Part shown: piece after piece, positions 34,689 through 43,443 of the stretch
How the letters are laid out: every line of letters starts with the position of its first letter
How positions within the stretch are numbered: position 1 is the first letter of the stretch
Source of the DNA: JBJXGE01 sp046154185
Lineage (GTDB): Bacteria; Planctomycetota; UBA8108; UBA1146; JAJFFE01
Reading direction: 5' to 3'
Assembly: GCA_046154185.1 (NCBI GenBank)
Contig: JBJXGE010000032.1
Location: 186,001-250,000 of the forward strand
Length of the DNA stretch: 64,000 nt
Position numbers and translations under genes: made by a program
The notes under the pieces: generated by a model
The model's database searches: none
What the model was told of the DNA's origin: nothing
Seen by the model: only the letters and a program-made list of their open reading frames with translations

Positions 34689-34931
34689 GATGCTCGGTAT
34701 CCGGTTCCACCCCTCGACGACCGTTACGTAGCGCTCAACACATTGGACCGCCCTCAGCGGGCGGCATGAGATGGGTTAGACCACCCTGCGACGCGGAGCG
34801 GCGCGCACGATCGCTTGCCGATGGCGACACGAAGTCGTTGCGGTCGGTGAACAGGAACCGAGGAACCAGAGCTCGGCGATCCGTGCCTATTCTGTGATCC
34901 CATGTTTCTCCTCGTTTATTGTCAGGCTATG

Positions 34932-34980
34932 CCAGCACTCAGGTCGCGCCCCGGCTTGCCCGGCGCGTTCTCAGTGCTGG
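34932..34980 (-). terminator. GC-rich hairpin at the end of the RsbW-like gene
   Basis: CCAGCACT (34932-34939) pairs with AGTGCTGG (34973-34980), and an inner CGCG/CCGG stem adds to it. It overlaps the last codons of the RsbW-like gene. No T-run follows on the minus strand, so it may be a hairpin without intrinsic termination. Confidence 0.4.
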
Positions 34981-35420
34981 TCAGTTCCGGTCCGTATCCA
35001 GAAAGTCTGCTGACGACCGTTGTCCGAGTACAAGAGTCGGTCGGTGTATCGCTGCAAGATCATGATGCCGCGCCCATGCTCGAGGTACTCGTTGCCGGGC
35101 GAGTTGGTATCCGGGATCGACTTTTGGTCGAAGCCCGGTCCTTTGTCGGTGATCTGCATGGCCCACGCGTGCGGCGACCAATGAAAGTGAATGGTCACCG
35201 TCTGGTGCGTACCTTTGCAGCCGTGCGTAATGCTATTGGTGATCGCCTCGTCAACGCACAAGCGATACTTGAACAACGCAGAAGGACCAAGAGGTTTCTT
35301 CTGCGCGAGAAATTGAATGACGTCGTCTATGACTCGGTTTTTTAGCACAGGATCCGGACCAATGGTCCAAGTCTGAATGTGCTGTTCCTTAATCACGGGA
35401 GCTTGCGCGACAAACTCCAT
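34971..35420 (-). CDS. RsbW/SpoIIAB-like ATP-binding protein (anti-sigma regulatory kinase type)
   Basis: Protein of 149 residues with a GHKL ATPase fold. The N box is CVDEAITNSITHGCKG, the G1 box is ITDKGPGFDQKS, and the G2 box is LEHGRGIMILQRYTDRL. Without a histidine-phosphotransfer domain it fits the HATPase_c_2 group, which binds sigma factors or phosphorylates anti-anti-sigma proteins. ATG 35420 follows an excellent AGGAGGA. No sigma factor or STAS partner gene lies in the window. The degenerate receiver gene follows 282 bases downstream in the same direction. Confidence 0.85.
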   Translation of the reverse strand: MEFVAQAPVIKEQHIQTWTIGPDPVLKNRVIDDVIQFLAQKKPLGPSALFKYRLCVDEAITNSITHGCKGTHQTVTIHFHWSPHAWAMQITDKGPGFDQKSIPDTNSPGNEYLEHGRGIMILQRYTDRLLYSDNGRQQTFWIRTGTDQH

Positions 35421-35567
35421 GTGGGTCCTCCTGATGCGAGCCCGCTCAATTCGGAACAGCGCACGAGACGGCCGGCGCTGTCGGGAAGTTACCCCTATGT
35501 ATCGTCAACTCGGGCTTGGAAGATTAGCCGGCTTCTCGGAAGAAGATCGACGAGACTCGGTCGGGTC

Positions 35568-35588
35568 GGCGCGCGTTTGACGCGCGCC
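35568..35588. terminator. Hairpin downstream of accD
   Basis: GGCGCGCGT-TTG-ACGCGCGCC is a perfect 9-bp stem with a triloop, 50 bases past the accD stop. No T-run flanks it, so its role as a terminator is uncertain. Confidence 0.35.
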
Positions 35589-35638
35589 ATAAACGCGGCC
35601 CTGTTACGGAGCGGATACGGCGAAATACGCCGCGCGGA

Positions 35639-36559
35639 TCAATCGGAGTCCGGACTACCGACCGCTACCGGTGTGGCCGGCGCATTCTCGGAACGCACAT
35701 AGTTGAGGATGCGAATCAACGTCGCCCGCAACTCCTGCCGTGACACGATGCGGTCGATGAAACCGTGCTTCAAATTGAATTCCGACGACTGGAATCCCTC
35801 TGGCAGTTCGGTCTTGATCGTCTGACGAATCACGTTAGGGCCTGCAAATCCGATAAGCGCTTTCGGTTCGGCGAGCACGATGTCGCCGAGCGCCGCGAAA
35901 CTCGCCATGGCGCCGCCCATCGTCGGATTGGTCAGAATCGAGATAAAGAGCCCGCCAGCCTTACTGAGACGGGCGACCGCGGCGCTGGTTTTCGCCATCT
36001 GCATGAGCGAGAGCATGCCTTCGTCCATGCGCGCGCCGCCCCCCGAGCCGGAGACGAACACGAACGGGCGGTTTTCAGTACGGGCCAATTCGATGCCGCG
36101 GCAGATTTTTTCGCCGACGACTGAACCCATGCTGCCGCGCAAAAAGCGCGAGTCGCTGACGCCGAACACGACCGCGTGCCCGGCGATCGTCGCGCGGCCG
36201 ACGACGCAGGCGTCGTTGAGGCCCGTCTGCTGTTGAACCTCGATGAGTCGATCGCGATAAGGACGCTTCGCCACAAAGCCGAGCGGATCCGTTGGCCGCA
36301 GCGACGTGAAAAGATCCTCATAACTTCCCGCATCGCAAATGCTCGCGGTCCGCTCCGCGCTCGTGATCTCGAAGTGATAATTGCATTCAGGGCACACGTT
36401 GCCGCGCTCGAGCACCAAGCTGCGGTAGATCATGCGCGCGCACGCCGAGCATCGCATCCACAAGCCAGTTGGCATGTCACGACGTCGGCGTTGATTGCTA
36501 GCGGAGTTGCGACTCTCGCGATTCGTCTCCGCGGCGCGCTCCGGACTTTCCTGATTCAT
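35639..36559 (-). CDS. accD: Acetyl-CoA carboxylase carboxyltransferase beta subunit
   Basis: Together with AccA it transfers the carboxyl group from biotin to acetyl-CoA to make malonyl-CoA for fatty-acid synthesis. The four-Cys zinc ribbon is at the N-terminus (RCSACARMIY then NVCPECNYHFEI). The crotonase-like core has FVSGSGGGARMDEGMLSLMQM, ILTNPTMGGAMASFAALGD and ALIGFAGPNVIRQTIKTELP. The tail FMDRIV is seen as HGFIDRIVSRQELRATL. ATG 36559 gives 306 residues and lies 22 bases after the rpe stop; the longer frame to 36880 overlaps rpe and is not coding. The first 35 residues are Arg, Ser and Glu-rich and look disordered. Confidence 0.95.
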   Translation of the reverse strand: MNQESPERAAETNRESRNSASNQRRRRDMPTGLWMRCSACARMIYRSLVLERGNVCPECNYHFEITSAERTASICDAGSYEDLFTSLRPTDPLGFVAKRPYRDRLIEVQQQTGLNDACVVGRATIAGHAVVFGVSDSRFLRGSMGSVVGEKICRGIELARTENRPFVFVSGSGGGARMDEGMLSLMQMAKTSAAVARLSKAGGLFISILTNPTMGGAMASFAALGDIVLAEPKALIGFAGPNVIRQTIKTELPEGFQSSEFNLKHGFIDRIVSRQELRATLIRILNYVRSENAPATPVAVGSPDSD

Positions 36560-36581
36560 GCGACGCTTCTCTCTTCGACGC

Positions 36582-37304
36582 TCACTCGAGTTCGCTCCAG
36601 TCGGTATCAAAACTCTCGACGTCATCCAGGTCGCGCTCGGGATCGAGCAACTCCTTGAAGCGCGCCACCGTCGCCGGCATATCGGGGCTCCCGTAAATGG
36701 CGGAACCCGCGACGAACACCGTAGCGCCGGCCGCGCGGGCGATCCGAACCGTGCTGAGGTCGATACCGCCGTCGACCTCGATCTCGGGCTCGACGCCAAC
36801 ATCGCGCGCCGCGTCCATGAGCAAACGAATCTTGTCGAGCGGCTCGCGCTGGAACCGCTGCCCGCCGAACCCCGGCTCAACGGTCATGACGAGCACCAGG
36901 TCGCACAGGTCGAGACACGCCAGAGCATCTTCGGCCGGCGTGTTCGGCTTCAGCGCTACACCACCGCGCCGGCCCGCTTGGTGGATGCGCTCGAGCAGCG
37001 GTCGCGGGTCATCCACCGCTTCGATGTGAAACGTGATGCTGTCGGCGCCAGCCTTGATGAAGTCACTCAAGTATCGCGCTGGATCGGCGATCATGAGGTG
37101 GACATCGAGCGGCAGTTTGGTCACGGGGCGCAAACAGCGCACGACCGGCGCGCCAAACGTGAGATTGGGAACGAAGTGCCCATCCATGACATCGACGTGA
37201 ATCCAGTCGGCGCCCGCGGCCGCGACTCGTTCGCACTCCTCGCCGAGCCGCGCAAAATTCGCGGACAAGATACTGGGGGCTAAGTACGCGCGGCGCAGAC
37301 TCAT
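36582..37304 (-). CDS. rpe: Ribulose-phosphate 3-epimerase
   Basis: Interconverts D-ribulose 5-phosphate and D-xylulose 5-phosphate in the pentose phosphate pathway. TIM-barrel signatures are clear: LAPSILSANFARL, WIHVDVMDGHFVPNLTFG, LDVHLMI, MTVEPGFGGQRF and IEVDGGID, with the metal-binding His and Asp residues in place. ATG 37304 (MSLRRAYLAPSIL) has AAGG six bases upstream; the frame to 37376 is not conserved. The tail of about 20 residues after ARFKELLDPE is acidic and longer than usual. It is upstream of accD and divergent from the two-component system. Confidence 0.96.
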   Translation of the reverse strand: MSLRRAYLAPSILSANFARLGEECERVAAAGADWIHVDVMDGHFVPNLTFGAPVVRCLRPVTKLPLDVHLMIADPARYLSDFIKAGADSITFHIEAVDDPRPLLERIHQAGRRGGVALKPNTPAEDALACLDLCDLVLVMTVEPGFGGQRFQREPLDKIRLLMDAARDVGVEPEIEVDGGIDLSTVRIARAAGATVFVAGSAIYGSPDMPATVARFKELLDPERDLDDVESFDTDWSELE

Positions 37305-37431
37305 CGATGCCTTTCCAGGAGATTGACAAGGCATGTTAGGTCGACCCGGGGGACTGTCAACGCCTCCCACCGACATTGACGCGCAGATCTGCGTTGGTTA
37401 TCAGGCGCTACGAGCGGCTAAGATACGGACC

Positions 37432-38100
37432 ATGCGTGTACTCGTCATCGAAGATGATCCCCGGATTCGCGGCTTTCTTGCGCGCGGTCTCGCCGATGAG
37501 AGCCACGAAGTAGAGGAAGTCACGGACGGCGCAGCTGGACTCGAGAGCGCCGCGCGCCAACAGCACGATTTGATCCTGCTCGACCTCGCGCTGCCGAGCA
37601 TGGACGGATACGAAGTGCTGCGGAAACTCCGCACCTACGGTGTTCGTACGCCGGTCATCGTGTTGTCCGCGCGCGACATGACCTCCGACAAAGTGAAGCT
37701 GCTCGATGTCGGCGCCGACGATTATTTGACGAAACCATTTTCGTATTCGGAATTGTCGGCGCGCATTCGCGCGCTCGTGCGTCGCAGCCGCGATGGCGAC
37801 GTCGCCCCACTGCGCGTCGGCAATCTTTCGCTCAATGTCATCCAGCGCGCAGTGCTCGTCGGCGCGAATCCGCTCGAGCTGACGAGTCGCGAGTTTGAGC
37901 TGCTCCAATATTTCGCGCACAACGTCGGGCACGTGTTGACACGCCGGAGTATCGCCGAGCAAGTCTGGAAAGACGACTGCGAGAGCTACAGCAACGTCAT
38001 CGATGTGCACGTGAGTCGGCTTCGCAACAAACTCGAACGCCTCGGCGCCACGCTCTCGATTCAGACAGTCAGGGGAGTCGGCTATGTCGGCAGAGTTTGA
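37432..38100 (+). CDS. OmpR/PhoB-family response regulator
   Basis: DNA-binding response regulator of 222 residues. The receiver has the acidic pair at Asp8-Asp9 (VIEDDPR), the phospho-acceptor Asp51 (ILLDLALPSMDGYEVL), and Lys in DDYLTKPFSY. The C-terminal winged helix has LELTSREFELLQYFAHNVGHV and SNVIDVHVSRLRNKLE. ATG 37432 lacks a ribosome site, but TAAGAT ends seven bases before it, so a leaderless transcript is possible. It overlaps the sensor-kinase gene by 17 bases. The convergent Arn genes make it a candidate PmrA-like regulator of lipid A modification, which is inference from position. Confidence 0.93.
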   Translation: MRVLVIEDDPRIRGFLARGLADESHEVEEVTDGAAGLESAARQQHDLILLDLALPSMDGYEVLRKLRTYGVRTPVIVLSARDMTSDKVKLLDVGADDYLTKPFSYSELSARIRALVRRSRDGDVAPLRVGNLSLNVIQRAVLVGANPLELTSREFELLQYFAHNVGHVLTRRSIAEQVWKDDCESYSNVIDVHVSRLRNKLERLGATLSIQTVRGVGYVGRV

Positions 38101-39562
38101 TTTGACGGCCACCTCCCTGGCGCGCCGTGGGCGAAGGCGATCCATTCGCTGGGTGCTGGGATTTTGGTATGGCGGCATTCTGATGCTGCTCGTGACCGCA
38201 ATGTGTTTGTTTTTATACTTTCGACTCGAGCGTGATCTCATAAAGCAATGCGATCGGACCCTACGTTCTTACGCGTCGGACTTGGCGGATCATGTGCGCG
38301 GCCATTTCTCTGATCTCAGAGCGCTCGAGGAGGACATCGCGCACGAGATCGCCACTTACCGGCCGATTCTTGTCGCTTACAGGATTTACGACGAGCATGG
38401 CACCCTGCTGTTCGCGAAAGGGAATTGGGGCGAGCTGGCGAAATTTCGAGAGACGCCGACTTCCGAGCGCCCCGTCCAATTCCGTGAAGTTCAACTGACC
38501 GGGAATGGCAATCCATTCCGCGCTTCGCCATCACTTATCCAGTTGCCAGATGGCCGCGTTTGGACCGCTGAAAGCGCGCTTTCAGCCGAGTACGCAGTCA
38601 AGACAATGCGCAACAATCTCATGAACATGTTGTACTTTTCCCTCCCGCTGATTTTGGCGGGAATCGTCGGCGGCGCGTGGCTGGCTAGAAAATCACTGCG
38701 TCCAGTGGTCGTCATGGCGAACACAGCCGCCAGTATCTCGGTCCAAAATCTCAGTGCGCGCGTGGCCGTACACGAAGTCGGCGATGAGTTAGACCAACTC
38801 GCGATCGCGCTCAATTCGATGCTCGCCCGCATCGAGGAAGCAGTGCGGCGAATCGAACGCTTCTCGTCCGAGCTGGGGCACGAGCTGCGCACGCCGATCA
38901 CACAATTGATCGGTGAGACCGAAGCTGCGCTGACAGCGCCGGCCACGGACGCGGAACTCCGCGAATTGCTCATTCGACATGCGGCGATTTATCGAGACAT
39001 GCGTCAAATGCTCAATGACTTACTCGCGCTGCTGCGTGCCGACACGGCCGGGAATCAGCTCCAGTTTGAACCGCTGCCGGCCCGCGCAGTTCTCGACGAT
39101 GTAGCGGAGAGCTTTCGGTTGCTCGCGGAAGATCGGGGTCTCGAGTTCTCGTATCAACCGCCAGCGCCAACGGTGCACCTACTTTGTCACGCGCCGTTCT
39201 TGCGCCGCGCGGTCGGCAATCTGCTCGACAATGCAATCGGCCACACGGCGCGCGGCGGCCGCATCTCCCTGCGCGTCGAGTCGCGCGCCGAGCTAGTCAC
39301 GCTGGTCGTGAGCGACACCGGCGCCGGAATCCCGCTCGCCGAGCAAACGCGAGTCTTCGACCGATTCTTTCGCGGTCAAAGTCCACGCGCGCATTCGCCG
39401 ACCGGCTTCGGCCTTGGACTCAGCATCGCGAAACAGATCGTCGAAGACCACGGGGGCAGCATCTCGTTGGCGAGCGCTCCCGGACAAGGGACGTCCTTCA
39501 CTGTGAAACTACCACGCATCGACTTGGTCCCGAATCCCGGTTCAGGGAACCTTGACGAATAG
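38084..39562 (+). CDS. Sensor histidine kinase
   Basis: Inner-membrane kinase of 492 residues, partner of the upstream response regulator. Transmembrane segments lie at about 23-46 and 181-202 and enclose a periplasmic sensor domain of about 135 residues. A HAMP linker (about 203-255) leads to HisKA with His266 in SSELGHELRTPITQL. The HATPase domain has NLLDNAIGHTARGG, VSDTGAGIPLAEQTRVFDRF and TGFGLGLSIAKQIVEDHGG. ATG 38084 has AGGGGAG eight bases upstream. Its 3' end overlaps the convergent arnT gene by 21 bases. The sensor domain is not recognised, so the stimulus is unknown. Confidence 0.94.
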   Translation: MSAEFDLTATSLARRGRRRSIRWVLGFWYGGILMLLVTAMCLFLYFRLERDLIKQCDRTLRSYASDLADHVRGHFSDLRALEEDIAHEIATYRPILVAYRIYDEHGTLLFAKGNWGELAKFRETPTSERPVQFREVQLTGNGNPFRASPSLIQLPDGRVWTAESALSAEYAVKTMRNNLMNMLYFSLPLILAGIVGGAWLARKSLRPVVVMANTAASISVQNLSARVAVHEVGDELDQLAIALNSMLARIEEAVRRIERFSSELGHELRTPITQLIGETEAALTAPATDAELRELLIRHAAIYRDMRQMLNDLLALLRADTAGNQLQFEPLPARAVLDDVAESFRLLAEDRGLEFSYQPPAPTVHLLCHAPFLRRAVGNLLDNAIGHTARGGRISLRVESRAELVTLVVSDTGAGIPLAEQTRVFDRFFRGQSPRAHSPTGFGLGLSIAKQIVEDHGGSISLASAPGQGTSFTVKLPRIDLVPNPGSGNLDE

Positions 39563-41365
39563 CGCCATTTGGCGGCGATCGCTGCATTCGTGCGTATAGA
39601 CGACTCGTAGCCTCGGCAGCGATTCCGGCGCCGGGCGCAACGTCGAGAAGCCGCGGAACCCGCCCCCCAGCCGATCGGGAGAATCCGTTTGCCCGGCGGC
39701 AACCCAATTGACACCGTTTTTCTCGACATAGATGACGTACCGCGCGCCCGGTCCCGCGAGAAACTCGAGGAGCGCGGCCGGCTCGCGAATGACACGCGGG
39801 AACAATCCCGTGTAGAACGGCACGACCGCCCGTGTCGTCTCATCGGGTGAATAACTTGCGAGCGCGGCCCCCGCCGGCAACTCCTCGACGAGTCGCTCCG
39901 CGAACGGCCGCAGCGATTTTTCACTGTCGAGAATTCGAACCCAAGGCAGTGCGCAGCAGGCATAGAGTGCAGAGAGCAGTAGTACTCCACTCACTTCGGC
40001 GCTCCGGAGTGAACCGCGCCGAGCGATCGTGAGCGCGATCATCGATAGCGTTGCGCCGCCGAGCGCAAGCCACGCGTCGACGAGATGGATCTCACGACCG
40101 CGAAAAAACTCGTAGAGCATTGCAATGATCGGCGCGATCACTGCTGCGCAAGCGACGCCTAGGTAGGAAACGCGCAACACCTTCGTCGCACCGTAGCCGA
40201 CTTCCGCGCGCCGCAGTATCGCGCTCAAGCACGGCGCGACATAAACCGCAAACGGCGCGATCAACGGCAGCGCGTACAGGGAGCGCTTGGTGCCCGCGAA
40301 CGTCAACAGGACAATTCCGAGCGCGAACCACCCGATGAGCAGGCTGAGACCTGGCGTAGCAGGTCGACGACGATGGTAGAGAATCGCGTGCACAATGAAA
40401 ATCGTGGCCGGCAAACAAAAGACCGGAATCGCGGTGACGTAATAGAGCGACGACGACTTCTTGTGGCCGAGCGAGTAATCGACCACCGACGGGAGAAAGC
40501 GCCCGAGATGGTTGTGCACGAAGAACTCGTAGAGATACGACCCGTTCGGCTGGGCGCGCCAAAGCAGGAGCGCCCATGCGGCAATATTCGCGACCCAAAA
40601 CAGACCGCCGGCCCAATGGCGCCAGCGAAGGAGTTCACGAAAGCGCCGCTCCCAGCAAACCACACCGATGAACGCGAGCGCTGGAAACAACATCCCGATG
40701 AGACCTTTGAACCAAAAGGCGAGCGCGCCACACAAGTAGAACCCAAGCCAGCCGAGACGCGCGATGCGGGTCGTTGACGAATAAAACGCGTAATGGAGTG
40801 CGAGGCCGGCGCCGCCGACCGCGCAAGCGAGTCCGGTGTCGGTGATCGGCTTATGCCCGATATCGATCCACTTGACGTTGAAGAGCATCAGAAAGAAAGC
40901 AACCCAAGCGGCGTGGGCGTCGAACATCCGGCGCGCCAAGCGGGCCGCGAAAAACGCGGCCCCGAACGCGAACAGCGCCGATGGTAGGCGCGCCGAAATC
41001 GGACCAGGACCACCACAAATCAGGTAAGAGGCCTTCACGATTGCGTAGTAAAGCGGTGGTTGCTCGAGAAACGGCTCCGCCGCCAGTCGCGGCAAGTAGC
41101 CGTGCTCGAACATTCCGATCTCGCGCGAAATCTCGGCGACCCGCGGCTCGTCCGGTGTCCAGAGTTCTCGGTCGACCAGTCCAATCGAGTAGATCGGCAC
41201 AACAAACGCCACGAGCAACCACAATCGGCGTCGCTCGTGCACAGTGAAACTTGCGTCGCCAATTGTCGGCGAGCGCACGCTGGTGGCGAGTGCGATCGGC
41301 GGCGCTGGAGTTTGACCTGTCGTCAACGCCAGTGCTGCATCGAACATGATCGGTCGTTCGCTCAT
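39542..41365 (-). CDS. arnT: ArnT-like lipid A aminoarabinose transferase (GT-C, PMT family)
   Basis: Inner-membrane glycosyltransferase of 607 residues that in the Arn pathway moves L-Ara4N from undecaprenyl phosphate to lipid A on the periplasmic face. The first outer loop carries the acidic motif and context of GT83/GT39 enzymes (DRELWTPDEPRVAEISREIG, then EPFLEQPPLYYAIVKASYL). About 12 hydrophobic segments follow, then a soluble C-terminal domain. ATG 41365 overlaps the arnD stop by four bases. The ArnT name rests on the operon; by sequence alone it could transfer another sugar. Confidence 0.82.
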   Translation of the reverse strand: MSERPIMFDAALALTTGQTPAPPIALATSVRSPTIGDASFTVHERRRLWLLVAFVVPIYSIGLVDRELWTPDEPRVAEISREIGMFEHGYLPRLAAEPFLEQPPLYYAIVKASYLICGGPGPISARLPSALFAFGAAFFAARLARRMFDAHAAWVAFFLMLFNVKWIDIGHKPITDTGLACAVGGAGLALHYAFYSSTTRIARLGWLGFYLCGALAFWFKGLIGMLFPALAFIGVVCWERRFRELLRWRHWAGGLFWVANIAAWALLLWRAQPNGSYLYEFFVHNHLGRFLPSVVDYSLGHKKSSSLYYVTAIPVFCLPATIFIVHAILYHRRRPATPGLSLLIGWFALGIVLLTFAGTKRSLYALPLIAPFAVYVAPCLSAILRRAEVGYGATKVLRVSYLGVACAAVIAPIIAMLYEFFRGREIHLVDAWLALGGATLSMIALTIARRGSLRSAEVSGVLLLSALYACCALPWVRILDSEKSLRPFAERLVEELPAGAALASYSPDETTRAVVPFYTGLFPRVIREPAALLEFLAGPGARYVIYVEKNGVNWVAAGQTDSPDRLGGGFRGFSTLRPAPESLPRLRVVYTHECSDRRQMALFVKVP

Positions 41366-42315
41366 GCCGAAGATGCTCCGAACGAGCGAACCGCGCGTAG
41401 TCCCTGGTCGAAGCCCACGGCTGGTCCCTGCACCGTGACAATTCCGGCACGACCGGGAATCTCGCGATACTCAACTTCGCAGGTTGGCACGGGAGCGGAA
41501 CTCACCTCGAGGTCCGCCGCAAGCTGACCGAGCGGCGCAACTTTCCAACCGCGCGCCGCGACCGCGTCGAGCAAATGTTCGAAGAGCGCGAGGTGTCCAC
41601 GACCCTCCGTTTCCGTGTGAATCGTGTGCACGCGCACCGGAGTTTGCTCCATACACTCCATGAGTTGCGATACATAGTTGTGCAATTCGACGCCGTCGCG
41701 ACCTAGACTCTCGTCGAGGGTTGGCAACGTGACCGGGATTTCCAAGGTGCGCAGTTGTTGCTGCCTCACGCAGGGCAGGTATGGCGACTGTCCACGACTA
41801 TTGCTCATGTAACGAAAACCGCGTCCGTCGAGATGCGCGAGCGCGGCGGGCGTCGTGACCCAGCCGGGCGCTGCCCAAGCTTGCGCGGGCGCGCCGAACG
41901 TGTCGGCGAAAGCGCTGAGCGCCGCTTGTACTTGTTCTGCGATGACACTCGGCGGGAGTCGCGACAAGCGATCTTGCCAAAGCACATGGTCCCAACAATG
42001 CGCGCCCACTTCATGTCCGGCCGCGGCGATTTCGCGCAACACTGCGCCGAGGCGCCGGGCGATGTACACGGTCGGCAACAATGTGCCGCGCAAACACGTG
42101 GCAAGACCATAACTGCTGAGCGCGCGAGTGCGCAGCATCTTGCTGAGAAAGCCCCGCCGCCAAAGCACGCGAAAAATGGCGCGCCCCCAGCGGTCGGGCC
42201 CCAAGTTGATAAAAAACGTGGCGTGCACACCGCGGCGCGCCAACACTTCGAGCAAGCGCGGGATGCCGTCGCGTGCGCCAGCAAAACTATCGACATCGAT
42301 TCTCAGGTAGACCAT
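41362..42315 (-). CDS. arnD: ArnD-type polysaccharide deacetylase (Ara4FN-undecaprenyl deformylase)
   Basis: NodB-fold enzyme of 317 residues that removes the formyl group from undecaprenyl-phosphate Ara4FN. Signs are LRIDVDSFAGARDGIPRLL (the DVD motif near the N-terminus), GVHATFFINLGPDRWGRA, the metal His pair region in GHEVGAHCWDHVLWQD, and VRVHTIHTETEGRGH near the C-terminus. These match ArnD better than general chitin deacetylases. ATG 42315 has GGAG six bases upstream. It is 35 bases after the arnA-C-like gene and overlaps arnT by four bases. Confidence 0.9.
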   Translation of the reverse strand: MVYLRIDVDSFAGARDGIPRLLEVLARRGVHATFFINLGPDRWGRAIFRVLWRRGFLSKMLRTRALSSYGLATCLRGTLLPTVYIARRLGAVLREIAAAGHEVGAHCWDHVLWQDRLSRLPPSVIAEQVQAALSAFADTFGAPAQAWAAPGWVTTPAALAHLDGRGFRYMSNSRGQSPYLPCVRQQQLRTLEIPVTLPTLDESLGRDGVELHNYVSQLMECMEQTPVRVHTIHTETEGRGHLALFEHLLDAVAARGWKVAPLGQLAADLEVSSAPVPTCEVEYREIPGRAGIVTVQGPAVGFDQGLRAVRSFGASSA

Positions 42316-42350
42316 GCCGGCTCCACTTGGCGTGCGTCGGTGACTAGCAT

Positions 42351-43418
42351 CTAGGCGACAGCCTCGCGCTTGCCGTTCGCAGTCCGCCCGCTCTCGCGCC
42401 ATTCGTTGACAAAGTGGCGCAACGTCCGGTAGAGCGCGCTATCCAAATCGACCTTCGGCTCCCATTTCAGGAGCCGGCGCGCTTTCGCGATCGACGGCCG
42501 CCGGTGCACGAGATCCTGATAACCTGCGCCGTAGAATCCTTCCGCCGACTGGCACACAAAGGCGTGGTCTTCCGGTAACGTGACGCCGCCAAAATCGCGC
42601 ACGTACGTCCGATGCAGCCGCAGGGCCAGCTCTTTCACTGAGCAGTCATTCTCCGGATTGCCGACGTTGAAGATCTGCTGGCGGCTCGCGCCGGTGCGGT
42701 CGCCGATCATGCGCTCCAGCGCATCGATCCCGTCGCTGATGTAGGTGTAGCAACGACGCTGCATGCCGCCGTCAACGAGCGTAATCGGTTCGCCGCGTAC
42801 GATCGCGCCGATGAACTGGGTCGCCACGCGCGAGGACCCGATGCGGGCGTCGTCGATGCCGTCGAGTTTTGGGCCAATCCAGTTGAACGGCCTAAAGATC
42901 GAGTAGTCGAGGTCGTGCTCAACGCCATAAGCAAAAATCACGCGGTCGAGGAGTTGCTTGAGACACCCGTAGATCCATCGTTGCTTATGGATCGGCCCCA
43001 TCACTAAGACGCTCTGCTCTTCATCGAATTCGTTGTCTTGGCACATACCGTAGACTTCGCTCGTCGACGGAAAGATCAACCGTTTGCCCTCGTCCGCGCA
43101 TTGCCGAATGACACGCAAGTTTTCCTCGAAGTCGAGCTCAAACACCCGTAGCGGTTGCTTCACATACAACGCTGGAGTCGCAATCGCAACCAACGGCAAC
43201 ACAATGTCGGCCGCACTGACCTCGCGCGCTACCCAATCGCGATGCTGTTGAATGTCGGCCTCGACGAAACGGAACTGAGACTGATCGAGGCAGCCATCGA
43301 GTCGATCGCAACTGAGGTCCATGCCGGTCACGTGGTAGCCACCGATCGTGAGCAAGCGCCGCACAAGGGCGTTGCCGATGAAGCCGTTCGCACCAAGTAT
43401 GAGTACTCGAGTTGACAT
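42351..43418 (-). CDS. UDP-glucuronate decarboxylase/epimerase, ArnA C-terminal-domain type
   Basis: NAD-dependent short-chain dehydrogenase of 355 residues. It corresponds to the C-terminal half of ArnA, which oxidises and decarboxylates UDP-glucuronic acid to UDP-4-keto-arabinose. The Rossmann motif is LILGANGFIGNALVRRL. The catalytic region is PSTSEVYGM with IYGCLKQLLDRVIFAY (YxxxK). SIFRPFNWIGPKLD, ARIGSSRVATQFI and NPENDCSVKELA are characteristic of ArnA. In Enterobacteria this domain is fused to a formyltransferase; here the two are separate genes 25 bases apart. ATG 43418 is the start. Confidence 0.92.
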   Translation of the reverse strand: MSTRVLILGANGFIGNALVRRLLTIGGYHVTGMDLSCDRLDGCLDQSQFRFVEADIQQHRDWVAREVSAADIVLPLVAIATPALYVKQPLRVFELDFEENLRVIRQCADEGKRLIFPSTSEVYGMCQDNEFDEEQSVLVMGPIHKQRWIYGCLKQLLDRVIFAYGVEHDLDYSIFRPFNWIGPKLDGIDDARIGSSRVATQFIGAIVRGEPITLVDGGMQRRCYTYISDGIDALERMIGDRTGASRQQIFNVGNPENDCSVKELALRLHRTYVRDFGGVTLPEDHAFVCQSAEGFYGAGYQDLVHRRPSIAKARRLLKWEPKVDLDSALYRTLRHFVNEWRESGRTANGKREAVA

Positions 43419-43443
43419 CCTGCACTGCTGCCTTTCAGCGTTT

